64,000 nt of DNA from Edaphobacter sp. (GCA_025462645.1 JAOAPB010000062.1:1-64000), one strand, 5' to 3'; numbered from the stretch's first letter, positions 25,386 to 35,330 are shown. The notes: generated by a model from the sequence alone, not told the origin. A program made the numbers and translations.

Positions 25386-25887
25386 TTAAATATGGTCTAG
25401 GTGAAGTTGGCTCCGTGTCGTGAGCCAAGTCGGATTGAGTAAGCGGCGGCATGCCAGGCAAATCTTCCAACTGGCAGAGTCGATGACAGTGCCCAAGTTG
25501 GCGTCGGCAGTACGGATTCCCTGCACTACGGTGTTGACCGTAGTGCCAATGGTGACCTCGCCGATCTGCAGGGCCATCTTCAAGGAGATACTGTCCGAGA
25601 CCTGGAGCAGGATGTTGTCCTGTTCGTATCTTTTGAAGCCATCCTTCACAACGGTGACCGGATAGTGTCCAGCCGTCAGGAATGGTATCGCAAACTCGCC
25701 TTCGCTATTGAAAGAAATAGTTTTTGCGACGTTCGTGGCAGTTTCAAGTGCCGTGATTAGGGGACCTTCCCGATGAATCGATAACCTTTCCCTGAATTTG
25801 GTCACATATGTCCTGCGCGTAAGCTGCGGTGCTGAGCGTAAGACAGAGGGGAAGGTACACGGCAATGATGCGTGCCGCCTTCTGCAT
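25386..25887 (-). pseudogene. Truncated N-terminus of a second Oar-like receptor
   Basis: From ATG 25887 a signal peptide is seen (ARIIAVYLPLCLTLSTAAYAQ), then QIQGKVIDSSG. After a frameshift near 25770 the CnaB domain continues: FNSEGEFAIPFLTAGHYPV, then VVKDGFKRYEQDNILLQVS and TADANLGTVID. It stops at the first plug residues (RRLLNPTWLT). It lies head-to-tail with the intact receptor and ends 25 bases before it, as in a broken tandem duplication. Confidence 0.75.
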
Positions 25888-26137
25888 TGGGGCCAGCGTG
25901 ATGCTGCATCCCGTGGTGTTTTTAGAACGACTGTCTTGATCGAAATGTCCCAGCATATGATTCGCTGAATTGTTTTCATCTTTGTGTCTCCAGGCGGCAA
26001 TCCTTTTGCAGCAATATCCGTGGATACCGTAGCCGCATACAAATTTCTGCCTTTTGTGTCGGCGATGAAAGTATGTGAGACAAACAAAGGCTGTCAATGA
26101 TTTTTTACATGTGGCACATGTATTTCATTACCTGAAG

Positions 26138-26850
26138 CTACAAAATTCCTTGGCGTACAGGTTGGACCTCTGGATCATGACAGAAGCACCTGTTCAAACC
26201 ATCGACGGAACACGCCACGTCGCCGGTCGTATTCAGAGTGTGAAGAACAACGGTTTCACGCCAGTTTGTACAGCTCCTGCAGAAGTTGTTTCGTACCCAC
26301 AACACCACAGTCCAAGGCATTTCGCGACTCGTGCCCTTGAACGAACTTCTATCGTGCAGACTCAGGGCCATTACTCTGTCTTTCAGCTGCGTCATGGCTT
26401 GATGGGATCGATTCCGTCCTGCAGGCAGTGGCCAACATCTACTTACACGCCGATGTGATTGCTCAGGCCTTGCAACTCCGCGAGGGTGCGTTTTGGATCG
26501 CCTCGGCTCTCTATCGCGAAGTTGATGTCGAATTCATTTGCAAGCTTATCGATCGCCGGCAGCAAGGTAGGCCCCGCTGTGGAAACAATCATCTCTTCCG
26601 GAGGGTGGCATCATCGGGCCCAAGCATATCGACGCGATAGGCCACGTCTGTACGTGGAACTTGCGCAGCGGTTCTTCACGACGGTCAAGTCGGCAGGTGT
26701 CAAATTGTAATCTAGGTTCTAGAGGATCTCCGGACTCACTCATTGAGTGTTCGAGATCTACCTGAGCACATACTGCCGTGCCGGCGGTTCATCGCGATAA
26801 GCATCACACTCAGGAGCATCTTGTAGCACTTCATCACTGATCCCACGATC
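26138..26850 (-). pseudogene. Decayed copy of TIM-barrel/ThuA fusion gene
   Basis: Fragments in different frames match copy 1: the start region near 26760-26840, LDYNLTPADLTVV-type sequence near 26690-26720, then MTQLKDRVMALSLHDRSSFK and TLNTTGDV near 26215-26395. Several small deletions and frameshifts are present, and the whole ThuA domain is missing. It directly follows the intact PQQ dehydrogenase, so the ancestral order was PQQ dehydrogenase then ThuA fusion. Confidence 0.85.
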
Positions 26851-26854
26851 GTTC

Positions 26855-29074
26855 CTACTTATTCTTCGGCAAAGCAAAAACATAGTAACCCTGAGCCTCA
26901 GGCTTTCCGGGCCCCGCAAGGCCGGGCTCTCCGTTGGTATGTAAGAAAAAGGCGACATACTCGCGTCCTCCCACTTCATATATGGATGGAAGGCCTTCCG
27001 GGTTCGAGTCCATCTTTTTTTCCCAAAGCATTCTCCCTTTGTCCTTGTCGAAGGCTCGGAGAGTGGCATCGCCCAAGGTGCCCATGAAGACCAACCCGCC
27101 TGCCGTTACGGCCAATCCGTTTCGATCTGGGTGATAGCTGCCGGTATTTGTGATGCCCTTGGCTGCCAATTCGGGAACGACACCAAGTGGCACCCGCCAC
27201 TTAACTATGCCTTCGTTGAGATCGTAGGCTACCAACTCCGACCAAGGAGGAGAGATAGCAGGAAGGCCGTCAAGGCCCTTCGTGGTGCCGAATCGGCCGC
27301 CTTTCGTAGGGCCAAGATAATAGCGGTGCGCCTCGCCATTCGGAAGCGGCCCTGGATTACCCGCCGGCATAGCTAAGCCAGGATCAGTTACGGTAGCTCC
27401 GGCTCCGGCGGCGGGATTTGCAATATAGGCGAGCAGCCAAGTCATGCCTTGTTCATCGAGATCCATGGGACCAACGGCGGGCATTGGTCCGTTTCCGCCC
27501 CTTACAAGCCTTCGCACGCGCTCAGGCGGAGGATTCTTGAGCGAATTTACGCCGGATTCTCCGGCACCATGACAGGATTCACAAAAGCGGGTCCAGAACA
27601 AACGGCCCCGCTGTTCGGGAGTTCCTCTCGATAGGCCACTCTGGGGAGCTCGCTCCACCAGACGATGCATTACAGGGGTATTCTCAGCGCGCACATAAAC
27701 CATGCCGGTGGTCGGGTCTCCGGCATTGGCACCCCAATCCGTTCCCCCGTACTCACCCGGAAATGAGATCTGGTCCTGATTGAGCGACATTGGAGTGTAA
27801 GGCCCCTCATAGCGGGAAGCCCGAATGACGTTGCGAACGCGCTCAGCTTCCGCCGGGTCGAGATAAGGATTTACGTCCTTCTCGCTCAGGGTCTGGCGCG
27901 AAATGGGCGGCAGTACAGTCGGGAACGGTTGAGTCGGCCAGGCCTCCTCGCCGGGCACGTCGCTCTTCCCTGCCGGTCTTTCTTCGATGGGCCACAGCGA
28001 CTCGCCGGTAACGCGATTGAACACAAAAAGGAGACCCGACTTGGTGGCCACCGCTACGATATCGACCATCTTCCCTTGATGACGCACCGTCAAGAGCATC
28101 GGTTCTGTGCACAGGTCGAGATCCCAGAGATCGTGGTGAACGACTTGGTAATGCCAAAGTCTTTTCCCCGTCCGCGCATCAAGTGCAAGGATACTGTCGC
28201 CATATAAATTGGCCCCCTTCCTTCTGCCGCCGTAGAAGTCGTTAGTCGGCGAACCGATCGGAAAGTAGGCAATGCCTCGCTTCTCATCAATGGAGAAGTT
28301 CGACCAGGTGTTTGTTCCTCCGGTAAATTTGTAAGCGTCGGGAGGCCAAGTATCATACCCGTACTCGCCGGGCAGGGGGATTGTGTGAAAAGTCCATACC
28401 AGCTTCCCCGACAGTACATCGTAAGCGCGCAGCCAGCCTGGTGGATCGTCGTATCCCTCGCCCGTCAATGAGCCCTGAATAATCAGGTTCTCGAAAACCT
28501 GGCCCGGACTTCGGCTCTGAATTCGCCTGATGGAGTTTGGGTCGCGGCCCAGTCCGACCCTGAGATCGACAAATCCATCGTTGCCAAAAGACTTGATCGA
28601 AGCGCCGGTGCCCGCGTCAACTTCCTGCAACCGATCGTTGGCCGAAAAGATGATCCTGCGGTCCGATCCGTCCTTGCTCTCCCAGTAAGTGTAGCCACGC
28701 CCGTTTGTGGTTCCCTCAGTCGGGTGTGTCCAGATCTCCTTCCCCGTGGCGGCATCCAGTGCCACCACAACGCGGTTTCCCTTTCCGGCTACATACATGA
28801 CGTTCCCGACGATAAGCGGGCTGAAAGCTAACTCGGCGCGGCCAATCACGGGGTAAAACCAGATCTGCTCAAGCTGGCTCACGTTGGTCTTATTGATCTG
28901 TGTGAACGCGGAGTATTGCATCGAGTCCGGCGTACCTCCGAACGCATGCCAAGTTGTATACGCCTTCGTTTTCGGAGTGGAGCCTCCTCGAGTCCTCATC
29001 GGAAAACCCGCTACTAGTAACGCAGCCAGTCCGACCCCCCATGTATACGACCGAAAACCTTGAAGACTTCTCAA
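26855..29074 (-). CDS. PQQ-dependent dehydrogenase with cytochrome c motif
   Basis: A 739-residue quinoprotein from TTG 29074, preceded by GGGAGAG (GTG at 29155 is in frame). A hydrophobic export segment (SYTWGVGLAALLVAGFP) is followed by the eight-bladed propeller of the membrane-bound glucose dehydrogenase type: WHAFGGTPDSMQYSAFTQIN, DAATGKEIWTHPTEG, LDARTGKRLWHYQVVHHDLWDLD, GGTDWGANAGDP. A haem-binding CESCH motif is inserted at about residues 498-502, then propeller repeats resume to the C-terminus. It would oxidise a sugar or alcohol in the periplasm and pass electrons to the respiratory chain. Substrate unknown; a deoxysugar is suggested by context only. Confidence 0.92.
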   Translation of the reverse strand: MRSLQGFRSYTWGVGLAALLVAGFPMRTRGGSTPKTKAYTTWHAFGGTPDSMQYSAFTQINKTNVSQLEQIWFYPVIGRAELAFSPLIVGNVMYVAGKGNRVVVALDAATGKEIWTHPTEGTTNGRGYTYWESKDGSDRRIIFSANDRLQEVDAGTGASIKSFGNDGFVDLRVGLGRDPNSIRRIQSRSPGQVFENLIIQGSLTGEGYDDPPGWLRAYDVLSGKLVWTFHTIPLPGEYGYDTWPPDAYKFTGGTNTWSNFSIDEKRGIAYFPIGSPTNDFYGGRRKGANLYGDSILALDARTGKRLWHYQVVHHDLWDLDLCTEPMLLTVRHQGKMVDIVAVATKSGLLFVFNRVTGESLWPIEERPAGKSDVPGEEAWPTQPFPTVLPPISRQTLSEKDVNPYLDPAEAERVRNVIRASRYEGPYTPMSLNQDQISFPGEYGGTDWGANAGDPTTGMVYVRAENTPVMHRLVERAPQSGLSRGTPEQRGRLFWTRFCESCHGAGESGVNSLKNPPPERVRRLVRGGNGPMPAVGPMDLDEQGMTWLLAYIANPAAGAGATVTDPGLAMPAGNPGPLPNGEAHRYYLGPTKGGRFGTTKGLDGLPAISPPWSELVAYDLNEGIVKWRVPLGVVPELAAKGITNTGSYHPDRNGLAVTAGGLVFMGTLGDATLRAFDKDKGRMLWEKKMDSNPEGLPSIYEVGGREYVAFFLHTNGEPGLAGPGKPEAQGYYVFALPKNK

Positions 29075-29269
29075 TGCGATCTCTCCCTTCCCCAAGATCT
29101 CAACCCGATCAAAACGGAAATCGCGAACGCTCGAAGCGCTACTGGTCCAGAACACGACTGCTTAAAGTAAGTGCCGAATGAGCTGTCAAGATATAAGGTC
29201 GGTGCGGTCGATCACCCTGCAGCACGCCACCACTCACCACACCGTCCTTATGCTTGAACGAAACGAAGT

Positions 29270-30571
29270 TCATCCTGTTCTCCATACCTCTCCCTCTGGG
29301 AAGCAGAACTTTTCCAGCGATTCGGGCAGGATCTCGCAACTATATCCTGGGTCGGTCGGCACGAGGTAATGGCCGCGCCGAATCTTCACAGGGTAACGAA
29401 AGTGCTCATGCAGATGGTCGACATACTCGATCACTCGGTTTTCCAGACTGCAGGATACGCCGAGAAAGTCGAAAATCGAGAGATGCTGCACATATTCGCA
29501 GAGCCCGACTCCACCTGCGTGCGGACAAACTGGAACTCCGAATTTAGCGGCCATCAGGATGATGGCCAGGTTCTCATTGACGCCGGCAACACGGCAGCTA
29601 TCGATCTGGCAGACGTCGATTGAACCGGCCTGAAACAACTGCTTGAACATCACGCTGTTGTGGCAGTGCTCACCTGTCGCGATGCGAATCGGCTCGACCG
29701 CGCAGCGTATGCTCGCATGCCCAAGGATGTCGTCCGGACTTGTGGGTTCTTCTATCCACCAGGGCTTCAACTCCGCGAGTTGTAGCGTACGCTCGATCGC
29801 TTCGTCGACTCCCCACTTCTGATTGGCATCGACCATCATACGGTTCTGCCAACCTATCTCTTCCCGCACAATCTTTCCGCGCCGCAGATCGTCAACCGCA
29901 CCCCCGCCGACCTTGAGTTTGAAATGCGTCCAACCGTCGGTGATGCCTTCACGACACAGCCTCCGAATCTTCTCGTCACTGAACCCGAACCAACCGACTG
30001 AAGTCGTATACGCGGGATACCCCTTCGCCTCCAACTCCTCGAGCCGTTCGCGCTGCCCTGCCTTGCCTTTGCGCAGGATTGCCAGCGCTTCCTCCGGCGA
30101 CAGAGCGTCGGTGATGTAACGAAAGTCGATCGCTGCAACAATCTGCTCCGGCGTCATCTCGGCAAGCAGTTGCCAGACTGGCTTCCCTTCCACTTTCGCA
30201 TACAGGTCCCATGCCGCATTGATCAGGGCGCCGCAAGCTAGATGAATCACGCCTTTTTCCGGTCCCAGCCAGCGAAACTGCGTGTCTCCTGTGAGTTGGA
30301 GATACATCCCGTTGAGGTCGGACGTAAGCGACTCCAAGGTGCGTCCCTTAACCACCTGCGCCAGATAACGGAGCGCACTGACACAGAGTTCCGTGCCTCG
30401 TCCCAGCGTGAAGGTCAGACCATGGCCTTCGACACCGGCATCCGTTTCCAGAATGCAGTAGGCAGCCGAGTAGTCCGGGTCCTTATTCACGGCGTCGGAC
30501 CCTATGTGCTCTCGCGAGGTTGGAAATCGCAGATCGATGACGTTAACGTTGGTGATCGTAATGGGCTTCAA
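29270..30571 (-). CDS. fucD: L-fuconate dehydratase
   Basis: A 433-residue enolase-superfamily enzyme. Sequence motifs place Lys220 (HFKLKVGG), Asp248 (VDANQKW), Glu274 (WIEEPTSPDD), Glu301 (ATGEHCHN) and His351 (CPHAGG) at the positions known for characterised L-fuconate dehydratase, so it should convert L-fuconate to 2-keto-3-deoxy-L-fuconate. Length is typical. Translation probably begins at TTG 30571 after GAGG. It lies upstream of the PQQ dehydrogenase on the same strand and is divergent from an SDR fragment, consistent with a non-phosphorylative L-fucose pathway. Confidence 0.93.
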   Translation of the reverse strand: MKPITITNVNVIDLRFPTSREHIGSDAVNKDPDYSAAYCILETDAGVEGHGLTFTLGRGTELCVSALRYLAQVVKGRTLESLTSDLNGMYLQLTGDTQFRWLGPEKGVIHLACGALINAAWDLYAKVEGKPVWQLLAEMTPEQIVAAIDFRYITDALSPEEALAILRKGKAGQRERLEELEAKGYPAYTTSVGWFGFSDEKIRRLCREGITDGWTHFKLKVGGGAVDDLRRGKIVREEIGWQNRMMVDANQKWGVDEAIERTLQLAELKPWWIEEPTSPDDILGHASIRCAVEPIRIATGEHCHNSVMFKQLFQAGSIDVCQIDSCRVAGVNENLAIILMAAKFGVPVCPHAGGVGLCEYVQHLSIFDFLGVSCSLENRVIEYVDHLHEHFRYPVKIRRGHYLVPTDPGYSCEILPESLEKFCFPEGEVWRTG

Positions 30572-30689
30572 AAGTGACCTCGGCGAAGTCCCGGAAATCC
30601 AGGGGGTTGAGGTTCAATGACTCGTCGCACTGATCCCGCAGCACGAATTGTAGTCATGCATTTTAATTTTCGTCAATAAAAACTATTTT

Positions 30690-30704
30690 GCACTTACAAA
30701 GTGC
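30690..30704. promoter_or_regulatory. Inverted repeat between fucD and SDR fragment
   Basis: GCACTT-ACA-AAGTGC is a perfect 6-bp inverted repeat within the 280-base A+T-rich gap between divergent fucD and the SDR fragment. It is a candidate operator for a sugar-responsive regulator, none of which is encoded nearby. Confidence 0.35.
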
Positions 30705-30852
30705 CATGGACCGCACAACGAAAAAACCAGGCACAGGAAAGACACTCTGCGCGTCGTATCACTGATGATAATAATTTTTCATATTTGACAACATAGCTCC
30801 GGCCAAAGTAAAACTCGGTCGATTGCGGGGCTCTCGCTCTGGAGGTTACGAG

Positions 30853-31041
30853 GTGTTTCAACTGAAAGAAAAACGCGTTGTGGTCACGGGCACGGCCAGC
30901 GGCATTGGCCTGGCTATCGCCGAAATTTTCGCAGCGCACGAGGCGGCCGTAGTGGTGCTCGATCTTGATTCCGACAAAGTTGCTCTAAAAGGAGGGGCGT
31001 CAGGTGACTACAATGAAGGAAAACAAGCAGAACGATGGTAA
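30853..31041 (+). pseudogene. Truncated short-chain dehydrogenase (SDR)
   Basis: GTG 30853 follows GGAGG. The product has the SDR Rossmann start (KRVVVTGTASGIGLAIAEIF, then VVVLDLDSD) but leaves the family after about residue 46 and ends at 31041, lacking the catalytic Tyr-x3-Lys. Such an SDR next to fucD would fit 2-keto-3-deoxy-L-fuconate dehydrogenase (inference). The break is at the RBS of the next gene, so a deletion fused the two. Confidence 0.75.
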
Positions 31042-32500
31042 CGAGGTGGGCAGCCCGGCAATGTGGCTTCCGGATCGGCGCTCGTTCGTAAGGGGAATCG
31101 TTGGCTTAGGGGCCATGATCACATCCATGCCGGAGACGCTCTCGGCACGAGCGATTCAAAGCCAGAGCACTGCGCCAGGTGGCGAAGTTCCGCCGGTCGG
31201 CGGAGCATGGGGTCCGTTCACCCCCTCGAGCAGTTTTGGGCGGTACCTGGAGCTTGCCTATCCAGCTTCCCCAGGTGCCGGTGGGTTGCAGATCGCTGTC
31301 GTATACCGGATGTGGCTGCCCGCGAACATTCAGAGAGTGCGGGCCGTCATCGTGCACCAGCATGGGGCAGGGATCCCGGCGGCCCAAGCCGGAGCGACCA
31401 GCGCTTATGACCTGCAGTGGCAAGCCTTAGCAAAGAAGTGGGACTGTGCACTACTGGGACCTTCCTACCACGTACTCAATGACGCAATAGACTTGACGCC
31501 CGGCGGAGCGGAGCTCTGGTTCGATCCCAGAAAGGGCTCCAATGCGACCTTCCTGCGGGCTTTGAAGGAGCTCTCGATCCAGTCAGGGTATCCGGAGATC
31601 ACCACCGCACCCTGGGTTCTCTGGGGACATTCGGGAGGCGGAATTTGGTCCAACGTCATGAGCACGCTTCATCCGGAGCGCATAGTGGCCGTCTTCCTGC
31701 GTTCTGGTACAGCTACGATGTTCCGCACCATGCACGAGTTCATCCAGCCGGAGGTTCCTCCAGCGACGTACGGCATTCCGACCATGGTCAACTTTGGCAT
31801 GGGAGAGAAAGGCAAGCGGCCGTACGATGGTTCTGTCGCAACATTTCAGGAGTATGGCGCGCAAGGGGCGCCGATCGGCTTCGCTCCGGATCCCCGCACA
31901 GCGCACGAGTGCGGCGACTCGCGCTACTTGGCCATCCCTTTTCTTGATGAGTGCTTACGAATGCGCCTCCAAGAATCGAGCCAGGGTCTCAGACCCGTTG
32001 AGAAGAGTGGATCATGGCTCGCTACGCCGTTCGACGATACAGCCGTTGCTGCTGCGTCCTTCAAAGGTGATCCGGCCAAGGCCGCGTGGCTGCCCAATGA
32101 GGCCATCGCAAAGATCTGGATGGAGTACGTGCGAACCGGTACGGTGAGCTACTCGGCCGCACCGCCCGCGCCGGTCGATGTCCGCGCGAAGGTACAGCCT
32201 GATGGCAGCGTCAGGGTGAGCTGGGACGCCGAAGTGGACTACATTCTGGGACTCGGTGGCTTCATCGTCCTGCGAGATGGGCACGGTATTGGAAGACTAC
32301 CCTCCAACGCGCCCGATGCCGTATTTGGGCGACCGCTGTTCCAAGGACTATCGTTCCACGATACCCCATTTGCTCAGTTGTCGCAGATGATCCATGTCGA
32401 TTCTTCGCCACAGAAGAAATCGAAACACGCCTACACGGTCATCGCGCTCAGCAGTTCGGGAGTACCGTCTAAACCGTCGCCACCAGCCGTCTTCGAGTGA
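31004..32500 (+). CDS. Secreted alpha/beta hydrolase with C-terminal Fn3-like part
   Basis: A 498-residue protein (GTG 31004, or ATG 31013; GGAGG upstream). A Tat motif (DRRSFVRGIVGLGAMI) predicts export of a folded enzyme. The hydrolase core has VIVHQHGAG, then WVLWGHSGGGIWSN with the Ser nucleophile in GHSGG. After ~390 residues, PPAPVDVRAKVQPDGSVRVSW to YTVIALSSSGVPSKPSPP resembles a fibronectin-III-like module. It may be an esterase acting on acylated polysaccharide (inference). It overlaps the end of the SDR fragment by 38 bases. Confidence 0.85.
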   Translation: MTTMKENKQNDGNEVGSPAMWLPDRRSFVRGIVGLGAMITSMPETLSARAIQSQSTAPGGEVPPVGGAWGPFTPSSSFGRYLELAYPASPGAGGLQIAVVYRMWLPANIQRVRAVIVHQHGAGIPAAQAGATSAYDLQWQALAKKWDCALLGPSYHVLNDAIDLTPGGAELWFDPRKGSNATFLRALKELSIQSGYPEITTAPWVLWGHSGGGIWSNVMSTLHPERIVAVFLRSGTATMFRTMHEFIQPEVPPATYGIPTMVNFGMGEKGKRPYDGSVATFQEYGAQGAPIGFAPDPRTAHECGDSRYLAIPFLDECLRMRLQESSQGLRPVEKSGSWLATPFDDTAVAAASFKGDPAKAAWLPNEAIAKIWMEYVRTGTVSYSAAPPAPVDVRAKVQPDGSVRVSWDAEVDYILGLGGFIVLRDGHGIGRLPSNAPDAVFGRPLFQGLSFHDTPFAQLSQMIHVDSSPQKKSKHAYTVIALSSSGVPSKPSPPAVFE

Positions 32501-32620
32501 TCAACCTCACGCGAGCCGCTTTGAAGGATTGCTTTCTGCCGACGGCAGGCCCAGTCGTCTTTAAAGCGCTGGCATCCACAAGTCACACCCGCGGAACTCG
32601 CAGACAAGGATCCCCATAGT

Positions 32621-35116
32621 ATGGATACTCTCAAACCTCCGAACTCTAACAAGTTCACCATGAACAGGCGCTCGTTTTTGTACGGCTCTACAACAACACT
32701 TATGGCCTCTCCTCTGAGCCGTGTACGGGCCGACTTGCTGGCCGGGAGCGCTCCGGCCGCTTCTGCCGGGCCAGTGATAAATCTATTCGTCAGCCTTGAA
32801 GGCGACGACAGCAACCCCGGCACAATCGACCGGCCTCTCCGTACCCTCAAAGCGGCACAGACGTCCGTGCGTGCTCTGCACAAGGGTTCCACCGGCGCGA
32901 TCACCGTATATCTCCGACAAGGAACTCACTACCTGGACCAGACTGTCATCTTCACCGCTGAGGACTCCGGCGAGCAGCAGGCGCCGGTGCTGTACGAATC
33001 TTACCCGGGAGAACGCGTCACGTTCAGCGGAGGGACCAGGCTGAACCCGCGATGGCGTCCGTATCGCAACGGCATCTTTCAAAGTGAAGTACCGCCCGGC
33101 ACAAGGACCGATCAACTCTTCGTGAATGGTCGACGTCAGATTCTAGCCCGCTACCCCAACTACGACCCTCAAGCCAAGTATCTCAACGGCTGGGCATCCG
33201 ACGCCATCAGCTCCGAGCGTGTTAGCACGTGGTCCAATCCAAAAGGTGGCTACATCCATGCGCTGCATCAATACCTTTGGGGTGGCTTGCACTTCCACAT
33301 CACGGGAAAGGACGTACAAGGTAACCTCACGTATGAGGGTGGCTGGCAAAACAATCGGCCCAAACCGATACATGAGAAATATCGGTTCGTGGAGAATATC
33401 TTCGAAGAGTTGGACGCCCCCGGCGAGTGGTTCCTGGACGAAACGAAGAACACGCTCTACTTCTATCCTCCGGTGGGCATCGACCTCAACAACGCCATTG
33501 TCGAAACCGTCCGACTCAAACACCTCGTCGAGTTTCACGGTTCCGAGAGCAAGCCCGTAAAGTGGATCACCCTCAAGGGCTTCATTTTTCAGCATTCAGC
33601 GCGTACGTTTATGGAAACTCGCGACCCACTTCTGCGTAGCGACTGGCGGATCTACCGAGGTGGCGCCGTCTTCCTGAACGGTACCGAAGATTGTCACATC
33701 GATGCTTGCTTCTTCGACCAACTCGGTGGGAATTGTATTTTTGTGAACCACTACAACCGTCGCACACACATCTCGCGCTGCCATATTGCCGAGGCTGGCG
33801 CCAATGGTGTCAGCTTTGTCGGCGATCGCGCCTCTGTCCGCAACCCGCTGGATAACTACGACGATCGGCTCGTGGTAAACCAGCTCGACATGAAGTCTGG
33901 GCCGCTCACGCGAAACTATCCGTCCGACTGTCTCGTTGAGGACTCTCTCATCTACCAGACGGGCCGCGTCGAAAAGCAGTCTGCACCTGTCGAGATTTCC
34001 ATGTCGATGTCAATCACAGTGCGCCACGTATCTATTTACGATGTACCGCGCGCGGGCATCAACATCGGAGACGGATGCTGGGGAGGCCACCGGATCGAGT
34101 ACTGCGATGTCTTCGATACCGTGAAGGAGACCGGTGATCACGGCTCATTCAATTCCTGGGGGCGCGATCGCTGGTGGGGGACAAAGGGCATCGATCTCGA
34201 TAAGATGCTCCCAGGCGAACAGGCGAATCTCCCGGTACTTGACGCAATCGAGCCCAATATCCTCTCCAACTCCCGCTGGCGTTGCGATCACGGCTGGGAT
34301 ATCGATCTTGACGATGGCAGCAGTAACTATCGCATCCATAACAATCTCTGTCTGAATGGCGGACTGAAGCTGCGTGAGGGTTTTTATCGCATTTGCGAAA
34401 ACAATGTACTCGTAAACAATTCGTTGCATGCGCATGTGTGGTTCAACGACAGCCACGATGTGTTTCGCAGCAACATCGTGTGCACGCCTTATCGACCCAT
34501 CGGCATGCGAAAGTGGACACAGCAGATCGACTTTAACCTGCTTAACGAACACGGCCAGAGCACGCCCATTCCCGCCAAGGTGCTCCAGGAGTCGAGTGGG
34601 GATGATACGCATTCCCTTGTGGCCGACGCGCGCTTTATCGATGCAGCGGCCGGCGATTATAGGGTCAAGCTGGACTCGCCCGCCATCACTTTGGGCTTCG
34701 TGAACTTCGATATGCGGAACTTCGGAGTACAGGTGCCGGAGCTAAAAGCCATCGCTCGCACACCAGAGTTGCCGCCTGCAACAGGACCCGAGGCGGTCAC
34801 TCTCGAGTCGTCGCGCAGCCGGACCATTGTGGTGTGGCAAGGCACGAAGGTACGAAACATCGTGGGTCTTGGCGAGGTTTCTGCTGCGGGAACACCGGGG
34901 GAATCGGGCGTCATTGTGCTGGACGTGCCCGCTGGGAGCCCAGCGGGCACCGCCGGACTTACTGCCGGAGACGTGATCCTTGGCTTCAACAACAAGCCCG
35001 TGAAAGACACGCAAGATCTCCTCAGATATACGCGCGAGGCTGGCCATGGTTCACGCACAAGCATCGCAATTCTGCGCTATCAGCAGCAGTCCACGGTAAG
35101 CATTGCATTGGAGTAA
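32621..35116 (+). CDS. Secreted beta-helix glycosidase-like protein with PDZ domain
   Basis: An 831-residue protein with a Tat signal (MNRRSFLYGSTTTLMASPL). Residues ~55-160 form the start of a right-handed parallel beta-helix typical of polysaccharide-active enzymes (FVSLEGDDSNPGTIDRPLRTL, then VYLRQGTHYLDQTV). The helix continues to ~730 with repeated short turns (DCHIDACFFDQLGGNCIFV, SRCHIAEAGANGVSF). This layout resembles GH141, which includes alpha-L-fucosidases and xylanases. Residues ~745-831 form a PDZ domain (GVIVLDVPAGSPAGTAGL, then GDVILGFNNKPVKDTQDLL). A PDZ on a glycosidase is unusual. Activity is inferred. Confidence 0.75.
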   Translation: MDTLKPPNSNKFTMNRRSFLYGSTTTLMASPLSRVRADLLAGSAPAASAGPVINLFVSLEGDDSNPGTIDRPLRTLKAAQTSVRALHKGSTGAITVYLRQGTHYLDQTVIFTAEDSGEQQAPVLYESYPGERVTFSGGTRLNPRWRPYRNGIFQSEVPPGTRTDQLFVNGRRQILARYPNYDPQAKYLNGWASDAISSERVSTWSNPKGGYIHALHQYLWGGLHFHITGKDVQGNLTYEGGWQNNRPKPIHEKYRFVENIFEELDAPGEWFLDETKNTLYFYPPVGIDLNNAIVETVRLKHLVEFHGSESKPVKWITLKGFIFQHSARTFMETRDPLLRSDWRIYRGGAVFLNGTEDCHIDACFFDQLGGNCIFVNHYNRRTHISRCHIAEAGANGVSFVGDRASVRNPLDNYDDRLVVNQLDMKSGPLTRNYPSDCLVEDSLIYQTGRVEKQSAPVEISMSMSITVRHVSIYDVPRAGINIGDGCWGGHRIEYCDVFDTVKETGDHGSFNSWGRDRWWGTKGIDLDKMLPGEQANLPVLDAIEPNILSNSRWRCDHGWDIDLDDGSSNYRIHNNLCLNGGLKLREGFYRICENNVLVNNSLHAHVWFNDSHDVFRSNIVCTPYRPIGMRKWTQQIDFNLLNEHGQSTPIPAKVLQESSGDDTHSLVADARFIDAAAGDYRVKLDSPAITLGFVNFDMRNFGVQVPELKAIARTPELPPATGPEAVTLESSRSRTIVVWQGTKVRNIVGLGEVSAAGTPGESGVIVLDVPAGSPAGTAGLTAGDVILGFNNKPVKDTQDLLRYTREAGHGSRTSIAILRYQQQSTVSIALE

Positions 35117-35330
35117 GCCGGAGGACCATATATATGACAAGGCCACAAACTAGAATCCCACTCATCGAAGCGCTTCTCATCGGGGCGCACTATCGCATTG
35201 ACGCGCAGCAATCCAACGGCGGACCAAAACCATTGCGCAGAGCGGCACCAATCCTCTCCAACTCGATCCGTGCACTTGAGCGTGCTGAAGGCCAATGTAG
35301 CCGCGAAGCGTATTCAGGGTGGAAAGCGGG

